Shown here in pieces: positions 39,601 to 45,207 of a DNA stretch of 45,207 nt. The position numbers and the translations under genes are program-made. The first letter of the stretch is position 1; every line of letters begins with the position of its first letter. The notes under the pieces were generated by a model that saw only the letters and a list, made by a program, of their open reading frames with translations, did not search any database and was not told where the DNA came from. Source of the DNA: a virus; IMG/VR virus record IMGVR_UViG_3300001680_000001, positions 1 through 45,207 of that record. One strand, given 5' to 3'.

Positions 39601-42241
39601 CGCCCCGACCAGCTAACACTTCACGCTCTTTCTGTAGGCCGCTAAGAACGTCGTCAACATTGGTCTTAACTGCGGAGGGCCGGGCACCCATTGGGGATGC
39701 AAACTCCACCCTAACCATTGGCTCGCCGGTCAACTCCATGTACCTGCCACGAGCGGAAGCGTCACCATGGTGCAGTGAAAGGAAGTTCTGTAGCCGGTCT
39801 GCTTCTGTAGCCGTCAGGTCGTCCAGCGTTTTCTTGTTGAACATTACGTCGAGCAGTTGCTTGGATTCTTCTGGCTCAAACCCAAAGCCACGCCCCTTTG
39901 ACCTGCCAAGCATGGATCGAATGTCGTCCATAACGTGCTTACCGGGCTTTGTTACGTCAGTTAAAATCCCCATCTTCTGACGGTATTGGATCGCCCTGGT
40001 AACCAAATCCTCTGGAAGCTGAGCCGCCTTCTTTAGTCCAGTCACAGGCTCCTTAAGTTTAGCGATCAGATCCTTGTATACTTTCGGTGGCTTGTTTGGG
40101 TTCCGTAGCCCAGCCTTGATCATCTTCTCAAGGTCTGGCATAAGGCCAAGCAAAGGACCAACGCCCTTCTTCCGTAGCTCTGCATCAAACTGTTTAATCG
40201 CCCTAACCATGTGCTTAAGCGGAACCTGATCGAACGGGTCACCCGTCATAATCCCACGGATGGCCTTCATCGCATCTACCTCTCGACTCTCGTTGTCGAA
40301 GGTGGACTTGAATACCCTTTTAACATCTCCGGTGTAGTTCTTTAGATGGTCGGTGAGCCAGGGTGCGTCTACTGCACGAGCCTCCCTGCCGGTCGTAAGC
40401 CACTTAAGTACACGTAGGTTCTGTTTGGTGTCACCCTCCTTAAAGCCCCACTTCTTTACGCTGATTCCCTCATGTGCGTAGAACTGGGTCAAGTCAGATA
40501 TGTCAGCGATAGAGTCCCGAGTCTCCACCATGCGCTTACGGTACGCTGCCGGTATGCTGGCCCCAGCCTGTGCGATTAGGGAAGCAGGAACCCCGTGGGT
40601 AGCCTGCATCTCCATGTAAAACTTCTGGCGGTTAACCATCTGGATACTTGACAACTTGCGCCGCATCAAGATGTTGTAGATGTTTTCCTCAACAGCCTCG
40701 TCTGGCATGATTGCCTTCAGGTCGCTGATTGTAGACACCTGCCTGTGCATACTGTACGCGTTGCCGCCAGAGGATAGGCCACGATCTTTCTTGATCTTCT
40801 GGAACATCGCTATCTTTGCGTCATCACCACTGAACATGTGGGTGACGTAGTTGTCGATCACGTTGTTTAGTACGCCGTACTTCTGTTCCTCTTGGGCGAT
40901 GTCGTCAAAGATGGCCTTCGCTTTGTCTGCCGCATCAAGTAAGTGAGGGGCGTAGTTGTGCTCAATAACATCGGCTGAGTTTTTGGCGGTCTTGTCGAGT
41001 CTGGCTTCCAGTATGCTGGTCACCGTCTTAGCTTCGTCGTCTGTTAAACCCTTAAACTCTTCCGCTATTTGCCTCGTCCACTGTCTACGCTCGTTGTTGA
41101 TCGTGTCGGTCATTACACCAAACAGAAGGCGGGAGTTATCGTCCATGCCCCATGTCTTGTTAAAGACCTTCATTGAACCATGAAGCCAGTTACCGTACCA
41201 CTTGTCCTGTGGGATAGATTCAAGTTGACGACGTAACGCTGCGCCACCAATACCTATCTCTCTTAAATGAAGAGGTGTCGCCTCCTGAAACATCTGGCCT
41301 GGGACCGGAAAACCATCAGGGGCCGCGATCTTCATGGCCCTGCGTGCCTTGGTAACAACGCGCTTGTCAGCCTCCCATGCCAGCTTCGCCAGCCTCGGGT
41401 AGTTGTCTATCATGTGTTCGGCGGCACGGTCATTTAAGAGTAAACGAGAGCGGGTGGCAGCCAAGGTGGAGCCTACTGCAACTTCTTTTGCAATCTCCTC
41501 CTCAATCTTTGGTAGCAAATCCTTGACCGCCTGCTTGTGGACTTGGGTGCCCCAACGGGAGAGGGTCAACTCAGCGCCCTGCTTGCCAGCTTCGGCAGCG
41601 ATGTCGTCACCTAAAATCCGAGGCAGTACCTTGCTTGCTGACTTCAAGGTTATCTTGGCACCGGCACCTGTTCCAAATGTTAGGTACGTCGCTGGGTCAA
41701 GAGCTACGTCCAGAGCGAACGAGCCAATACCACCAGCCGACATGTTGTACTGCTCGCCAAACACGTCGGCAAACATTGTGCGCTCACGGAACGCCTTAGA
41801 GAAAGACGACGGGCTGAACACAGGCAGGAACCTGACCGCAGCCTCTTCCCATGCAGACGCTTCGCCGCTCTCCCTGTCCTCGCTTACGGCCCGGATGGCC
41901 TCATGGCGAGCCTTGGTCATCGCAGCAGCGGCATAGTTTCCAAGCGATAGAACATCAACGAAGGTCTGAAGCCCAGACTCGGATGCCTCGATACCAGTTA
42001 CAGCCTCAAGAGTACGGGCAAAGATGCCAGTGTCTTCTTGCTCATACGCGTTCATCGCGTCATCGGACGAGATAGCTCCGCGTGAGTACGCCTGCTGCAA
42101 GCTGAGCCGGTGACTGGCGCGAGCCTTGTCGTTTACCGGGTCGCCAGTACGTTCAAACTCAGGCAGGTCTAAGCCTTTAAGTAGGTCTACGTCCGAGTTT
42201 GTGAACTGTACGTCTACTAAGTCTCGTGGGTCTACCGGCAT
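36611..42241 (-). CDS. Giant internal virion (ejection) protein, 1876 aa
   Basis: Last gene of the late block, coupled to the preceding gene by TAATG. Its size and place after two smaller ejection proteins match the large internal proteins of T7-like podoviruses, which are expelled into the host envelope to form the DNA conduit. Residues about 880-1110 are a Lys/Glu-rich helical block (visible in DNA as a locally AT-richer part near 38.9-39.6 kb). Residues about 1360-1480 are Gly/Ala-rich with possible membrane-inserting stretches (AGGTAGGIIGG, GALTGALGGAAVGAGSG). A C-terminal motif near 1680, KDYLFDYANLS...RVIKRMMPFYTW, is characteristic of such proteins in marine podoviruses. No transglycosylase motif was found. 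Confidence 0.8.
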   Translation of the reverse strand: MPVDPRDLVDVQFTNSDVDLLKGLDLPEFERTGDPVNDKARASHRLSLQQAYSRGAISSDDAMNAYEQEDTGIFARTLEAVTGIEASESGLQTFVDVLSLGNYAAAAMTKARHEAIRAVSEDRESGEASAWEEAAVRFLPVFSPSSFSKAFRERTMFADVFGEQYNMSAGGIGSFALDVALDPATYLTFGTGAGAKITLKSASKVLPRILGDDIAAEAGKQGAELTLSRWGTQVHKQAVKDLLPKIEEEIAKEVAVGSTLAATRSRLLLNDRAAEHMIDNYPRLAKLAWEADKRVVTKARRAMKIAAPDGFPVPGQMFQEATPLHLREIGIGGAALRRQLESIPQDKWYGNWLHGSMKVFNKTWGMDDNSRLLFGVMTDTINNERRQWTRQIAEEFKGLTDDEAKTVTSILEARLDKTAKNSADVIEHNYAPHLLDAADKAKAIFDDIAQEEQKYGVLNNVIDNYVTHMFSGDDAKIAMFQKIKKDRGLSSGGNAYSMHRQVSTISDLKAIMPDEAVEENIYNILMRRKLSSIQMVNRQKFYMEMQATHGVPASLIAQAGASIPAAYRKRMVETRDSIADISDLTQFYAHEGISVKKWGFKEGDTKQNLRVLKWLTTGREARAVDAPWLTDHLKNYTGDVKRVFKSTFDNESREVDAMKAIRGIMTGDPFDQVPLKHMVRAIKQFDAELRKKGVGPLLGLMPDLEKMIKAGLRNPNKPPKVYKDLIAKLKEPVTGLKKAAQLPEDLVTRAIQYRQKMGILTDVTKPGKHVMDDIRSMLGRSKGRGFGFEPEESKQLLDVMFNKKTLDDLTATEADRLQNFLSLHHGDASARGRYMELTGEPMVRVEFASPMGARPSAVKTNVDDVLSGLQKEREVLAGRGADLNAALGKHARKSAKLERARDRLQALNRGIGAGTVARKSLKRNTPEWRKSMGETKKLREAKRVLEEKHGKYGEINKELSEIQDLRKPVKEALIERKKSIKELKAKERLAKKHSEYLRFPTKKNKDAYDKALKKVDGSGAGLRKQAIKEMELSGEWSPHDRLRKAAENLGDETGEAVWKMRQTYPEVDKFLRPFYSATGTFRGQKALKAYGTEFRKLIDERLTAKGDDAWAKGPSGLTSGEMEELHSVAQQMGIDTSKKTVIGTPDSAKFVKKMTDAERDQMISILERLAKQHGRQGEVLSDDFIVYSGRWHLAEDRVLKANKEGWESTTVRGVSALPSEPRVFKPGGKFTEDLARPGEEVIGKGFDVERTPGTFGPFVQTAGEKVLTPDSAAYYLPRSIAHLVDGVEQNLYGPELGKLMRMYDGMQNMFKAPLMAVFPEFYMRNGVTNVALTYLKVGIGIINPVHQGAFLKTLTYVLSKEAIDITHLPKSQAAFMAYAGGTAGGIIGGMQEWNGEDPSLLRGAGKVVGGALTGALGGAAVGAGSGVAMRGGLRNIAEGGVATQTVAGGTAGALMADDHRAEGFVAGALAGGGATRLALGDGYRNLEKLAKHEIKLAGGMKMTVEEMAHEAARRGVFSTFVSEEIFKQGGAKVLAMGERMGLKADVGWKEAINPANAVFARDSFRAGELASEIPTRLMLFTIEAQRTGSLGMAAKAVKDYLFDYANLSMVERRVIKRMMPFYTWTKHALLTSADSFIQNPGRVAQSYKFINNQNLHQDVDPADYPDWLSNRLKTISVTYNPETKEKEVKVKTGYGFVQEDTMNLWHEMFGGDPSKALARGPFGFTAALEHIVDRDFFRGTHLKSKLYERSSFESGKSFQDAPPWMKQAVGYSVDPNTGRPKVDPRAAWLLTEVPMSRFFNVAKKVYSSPDNKLNFIALSRQVLGEKVYKYGPEQRLYHDRAKLDRMAMFLKNIGEIRTVQLTSPTRKKSTLTYLKR

Positions 42242-43785
42242 TATTTACCCACCTTCCTGAACTGAACGATTCCCCCCGACGTGACCTCTAAACCTCCGTA
42301 CCCTTCGGCTGGAACATACTCTACCGTTCCCTCTGTAGTTAACTCGAAGCTGCCCAGCCCCTTTGGTGGAGTGATACTCACATCACCTTTCTTATCCACC
42401 TTAACTGAGAATCCATCTGACTCTGTCTGAGCCTCTGCCTCCGCAGCCAGCACATCAGTCTGAGCCTCTGCCTCAGTAGGCTCTACCTCAGTAGGCTCTC
42501 CCTCCGCAGCCAGCGTCTCAGTCTGAGTCTCTGCCTCAGTAGGCACAACACGCGCAGCGGCCACCTGAGCAATAGTCTCAGTTTGGCGTGCCATCCGGTC
42601 AGCGTGGGCATCCGGGTCTTGAACAGACTCGCCAGTTGGTGGCCTCTCGCCACTGGTTGGCGCATCGATCATCTGCCAGCCAACCTCTTTTAGAGCGCGC
42701 TGGTAGTTTATCTGGTTGTTTATCACCGCCGAGATCTCCTCAACATCTTTTGGCGGAAAGAAGTTGCCGAGCATCTTCATGTCAGTCTTCAGTAAATCCA
42801 TCTGCCTCAACTCGTCAGTCGTATTGCCCTCTCCCCGGTATTGAATCGCCGCCCTCATGCGAGACTCAGCGGCATTGAACGCGTCAAGTTGACCGGCTGA
42901 GTGTATTGAGTCACCCCTGCTGATCTGTTGGCGGATACTGCTTTGCCAGTCGCCGTCTGGAACACGGATGGTTGTAATGCCCCCTGGACCTGTGCCGTCG
43001 TCCTTACGCGCCATCGACTTGCTGTAGTTGACGCTTATTCCCGCACCGTTACCGGTATACGCACCACTACCACCGTACATGCCACGAGAAGCCCCGCGAG
43101 ACAAAGCCCTCGCCTGCGCCATCTTCATTTCGTTGTCGGTGAACTGCCCCTTAATGCTGGTGTAGTTGTCAACCTTCTCTCGGGCGATGCGAAACTCATC
43201 GTCAGTAACAGTGCCATCTGGCGACAAGACTTTAGCTAATGCCCACGCCTTTGCGTCGGCCTGCTTGTTCCATGCGGCTCCTTTCTCGGCCCAGAACTGG
43301 TCAACATCAACACCCTCTCCGGCCTCTGTGGCCCCCCATTCTTTGTGCATCTCGTGGACGTTAAGAAGCTCCATTTGAACAAGGTTCTCCGACATGCCCT
43401 GGTTCATCACAGTTAGGCGCATCTGGCGTTCGCGTTCCTCTCTCTGCTCATTGACCCGCATGGCCGTAGAGGTGACGCTTGCCTGCGCGGTCATCGCCGT
43501 CCGCCTCTCGGCTGAGATGTTCGCGTCCGCTCCAAACTTGGCCCGTGCCTGTATCGCCAGACCCTCCAGTCGGGACTTCTCCGCAGTACCAATGTCGAAC
43601 GACCGGATCTGCTCGTCTAACTTCTTAAAGCCAAACTCAAGGTTCTGATCAAACTGCCGCTTGGACTCATCAATCTGGTCCCGCTTTAGTTTTAGTTGAG
43701 CAAAGTCCTGCGCACCCTTAGCTGCACCAGTGAAGGCATTAGCCAAGAGAGCAAACTTGTTCTGTCCAGATACGAAAGATGCCAT
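42241..43785 (-). CDS. Internal virion (ejection) protein (514 aa)
   Basis: Starts one base after the previous stop (TGACATG). Residues 1-180 are helical and charged, with few hydrophobic stretches, resembling the middle ejection protein of T7-like podoviruses. The second third is Gly/Asn/Arg-rich. Residues about 395-460 are a low-complexity Ala/Glu/Thr block with repeated EAQTE/PTE units. The C-terminus ends in strand-like segments. The predicted role is as part of the ejection conduit. Confidence 0.78.
   Translation of the reverse strand: MASFVSGQNKFALLANAFTGAAKGAQDFAQLKLKRDQIDESKRQFDQNLEFGFKKLDEQIRSFDIGTAEKSRLEGLAIQARAKFGADANISAERRTAMTAQASVTSTAMRVNEQREERERQMRLTVMNQGMSENLVQMELLNVHEMHKEWGATEAGEGVDVDQFWAEKGAAWNKQADAKAWALAKVLSPDGTVTDDEFRIAREKVDNYTSIKGQFTDNEMKMAQARALSRGASRGMYGGSGAYTGNGAGISVNYSKSMARKDDGTGPGGITTIRVPDGDWQSSIRQQISRGDSIHSAGQLDAFNAAESRMRAAIQYRGEGNTTDELRQMDLLKTDMKMLGNFFPPKDVEEISAVINNQINYQRALKEVGWQMIDAPTSGERPPTGESVQDPDAHADRMARQTETIAQVAAARVVPTEAETQTETLAAEGEPTEVEPTEAEAQTDVLAAEAEAQTESDGFSVKVDKKGDVSITPPKGLGSFELTTEGTVEYVPAEGYGGLEVTSGGIVQFRKVGK
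42416..42545. repeat. Low-complexity tandem repeat in an ejection gene
   Basis: The plus strand shows repeated CTGCCTCAGTAGGC- and GCAGCCAGC-type units, which code for Ala/Glu/Thr/Pro repeats (EAQTE, EPTEVE) in the 514-aa protein. Such repeats expand and contract easily and probably form an unstructured linker. Confidence 0.75.
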
Positions 43786-43786
43786 G

Positions 43787-44338
43787 TCAAGCCACCCTGT
43801 TCAGTAGTTCTTCAAGGTATGCCTCAAGCTCCTCGGGGGTCTGCTCACCTTGGCTGACCTGGGCTGGCTGAGTAGGTGCCCCACCAATCGACTGCGCCAA
43901 CTGCTGTGTCTGCTTGGCGTTGAGGACAAGCTCTGGACCCGCCTCGCCCACTTGCACAATCTCGGGGCCATCCTGGCCAGCTACTCCGCCTGTTTCATAA
44001 GATAAGCCCAGTTTATTAAGCTGCTGACGCTGGGCACGGCTATAAGGAATCTCGCCGGCTTGGGAATCACTAGCCAATAGGGCATCAAACTCGCTGTCTC
44101 CAAGGTCGTATGTACTCGCCCCACCGTATATATCGCCACCAAGGAACGCCACCTTTTCGTCGAGTGTTACTCCTGTTCGATCAGCAGCACCAGACGGTAC
44201 CGGGAGTGGTCCCTGGTCAGGTACACCAGCAGCCCTGTCCGCCGAAGCGTCAGGGCCAAGGTCAAGGGCGGCTGTCTCAGCGTCAAAAAACTCCTCTGGC
44301 AACAAGTATTTATACCGGTCATCAATCGAACCCTGCAC
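43787..44338 (-). CDS. Downstream part of the first ejection-protein gene (183 aa, GTG or frameshifted)
   Basis: The frame opens after a TAA inside the upstream gene and overlaps the 300-aa frame by 172 bp. The GTG at 44338 has no usable ribosome site (AAGG is only 2 nt away). The in-frame sequence upstream of it reads DLAAGDPTAKAVQG, natural phage-protein composition, whereas the overlapping frame turns into a Cys/Arg-rich run. So it is probably the C-terminal part of one protein joined by a -1 shift or a one-base assembly error. A GEAGPELVL motif near residue 130, common in tape-measure-type proteins, lies in this part. Confidence 0.7.
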   Translation of the reverse strand: MQGSIDDRYKYLLPEEFFDAETAALDLGPDASADRAAGVPDQGPLPVPSGAADRTGVTLDEKVAFLGGDIYGGASTYDLGDSEFDALLASDSQAGEIPYSRAQRQQLNKLGLSYETGGVAGQDGPEIVQVGEAGPELVLNAKQTQQLAQSIGGAPTQPAQVSQGEQTPEELEAYLEELLNRVA

Positions 44339-45069
44339 AGCCTTAGCTGTCGGGTCACCTGCCGCCAGGTCACTGCGCCTGTGCCGCCCTTAGCAAAGCT
44401 AACATCAGCACCATGTAGCGCACCGGCAGTTTGAGCAACAGCGCCAAGGCTCTGACCAATAGCAGCACTTGCTGAACTGGTTTCCTGGCCTGAAATCTGG
44501 GTAACGTCAGTGTCGTATTTGCCTGCCGAAGTCTGAAGCCCGATGGCTGCCTTCTGAATACCAAGCTGCATGTCCTGCCTGGCACCACCTAACGCCTGCT
44601 GGTACACAGCCGGGGAGGACGAGGCGCGTGCCTGCTCAACCTGCTGCCTGACTTTAGCGATGTGGTCGGCTTTCTCAGCGCCAATAAGCCCAGACTTGTC
44701 GGCCTCCCGGCTGGCTTGATCCATGGCTGTGCTGACCGCAGCGGAGTCCGATGCCCCCTTAGCTGTCATGGCCTGCTTCACCGACTCCCTCGCTGCCGCG
44801 CCGGCTTGCATCTTCTGGCTCTCAAACTCCTTCAGTGCCTTCTGGTACTCCTCCTCGGCAGCAGCAAGAGCCGCCTCCTTCTTGTGCTGGGCCTTAGCGT
44901 CAAGGGCCGTGCCGAGAATACCCAGACCAAGGCCAGCTACACCACCAATGATTGCGCCGGGAATCGCCATCGGGCCGAACAACGCACCAACACTCGCGCC
45001 AGCGGCAGCGCCACCAAGGGCACCCTGTCCTGCGCCAAGCGCGTAGTCACCTGCTCCTGAATGTGCCAT
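44167..45069 (-). CDS. First ejection protein, N-terminal frame (300 aa; natural sequence to about residue 232)
   Basis: ATG 45069 directly follows the stop of the fibre-like gene. Residues 8-55 are Gly/Ala-rich (GAGQGALGGAAAGASVGALF...GVAGLGLGILG) and likely to insert in membranes, as in the small T7-like ejection protein. Residues 60-170 are a helical Ala/Glu/Lys-rich coiled coil. After about residue 232 (FAKGGTGA) the sequence becomes unlike the rest of the late proteins (many Arg, Cys and Leu), while the overlapping frame becomes natural. The true product is probably about 428 residues (43787-45069) if one base is added near 44370. Confidence 0.7.
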   Translation of the reverse strand: MAHSGAGDYALGAGQGALGGAAAGASVGALFGPMAIPGAIIGGVAGLGLGILGTALDAKAQHKKEAALAAAEEEYQKALKEFESQKMQAGAAARESVKQAMTAKGASDSAAVSTAMDQASREADKSGLIGAEKADHIAKVRQQVEQARASSSPAVYQQALGGARQDMQLGIQKAAIGLQTSAGKYDTDVTQISGQETSSASAAIGQSLGAVAQTAGALHGADVSFAKGGTGAVTWRQVTRQLRLCRVRLMTGINTCCQRSFLTLRQPPLTLALTLRRTGLLVYLTRDHSRYRLVLLIEQE

Positions 45070-45207
45070 TTATACCCCCAAGTCCGGGTCAGCCCCGGTG
45101 ACCAGTTGAACTTCAGCTTGCACTTCGGACAATGTTTGTCCATAGAAGAACTCTACGCTAATCGACGACGACTCTATCAGATTTGTAACAAGAGCATCGC
45201 CGCCAGG
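45070..45207 (-). CDS. C-terminal end of the fibre-like gene (3' part across the junction)
   Basis: Continuation of the gene that starts at 1432. The last 15 codons plus stop lie between 45116 and 45070; the 91 bases beyond repeat the left edge. The product ends ...SEVQAEVQLVTGADPDLGV and its TAA is followed immediately by the ATG of the first ejection protein. A different frame here yields an apparent CxxC peptide (start at 45143), which is a shadow. Confidence 0.88.
   Translation of the reverse strand, partial: PGGDALVTNLIESSSISVEFFYGQTLSEVQAEVQLVTGADPDLGV
45117..45207. repeat. Right copy of the 91-bp terminal overlap
   Basis: Identical to 1-91. It lets the sequence be closed into a circle of 45,116 bp with one uninterrupted gene across the join, consistent with circular permutation and headful packaging, but not proof of it. 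Confidence 0.95.

Noticed and set aside
44937-45143. 68-aa frame with a CPKCK zinc-like motif at the right edge
   Set aside because: It reads over the end of the fibre-like gene and the start of the first ejection gene in another frame, with no supporting features.

Overview
The window is a complete tailed-phage (podovirus-type) genome shown as an opened circle. Its first 91 bases (1-91) are repeated exactly as its last 91 (45117-45207). One structural gene runs off the left edge on the minus strand and continues in frame from the right edge, so the unique circle is 45,116 bp. Start codons, strong GGAG/AAGGA ribosome sites and tightly overlapping genes are bacterial-phage in style. The host cannot be named from the sequence. 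A Fur-box-like element, if real, would favour a proteobacterial host. No integrase, repressor, tRNA, RNA polymerase or DNA polymerase was recognised.

Layout. A divergent control region at 18.1-18.8 kb separates two blocks. The late block is on the minus strand. It runs from 18,093 down to 1, crosses the junction and continues from 45,116 down to 36,611. In transcription order it holds three structural or unknown genes, a small lysis-like cluster (YkuD-like protein, tiny membrane peptides, holin-like protein), a putative small terminase, large terminase, portal, an FmdB-like zinc-ribbon protein, scaffold, major capsid protein, several small beta-rich head proteins, a P22 gp4-like adaptor, a gp10-like hub/nozzle protein, three fibre-like proteins, and three ejection (internal virion) proteins ending with one of 1876 residues. 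Many late junctions are TAATG overlaps, which implies translational coupling.

The early block is on the plus strand (18.8-36.6 kb). It opens with about two dozen small, mostly unrecognised genes (18.8-26.5 kb), several with paired-cysteine zinc motifs. Many are preceded by recurring ribosome-binding cassettes. A replication/recombination set follows: SNF2-type helicase, Cas4/RecB-like nuclease with a likely Fe-S cluster, an SSB-like protein with an acidic aromatic tail, a 1000-residue fusion of a DnaG-type primase with an MCM-like AAA+ helicase, a second FmdB-like protein, and a VRR-NUC nuclease. The two blocks converge and overlap by 26 bp at 36,611-36,636.

The most notable signals are: (1) the primase-MCM fusion in a genome with no visible DNA polymerase; (2) the 18.3-18.8 kb control region, with TTATTTGG boxes at exact 18-bp spacing, two 28-bp dyads 65 bp apart, a tandem pair of Fur-box-like sequences 31 bp apart and several ATGTTGAACAT palindromes; (3) a second iteron-like non-coding region at 19.7-20.2 kb; (4) an apparent frameshift in the first ejection-protein gene. 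All functions are inferred from sequence alone.
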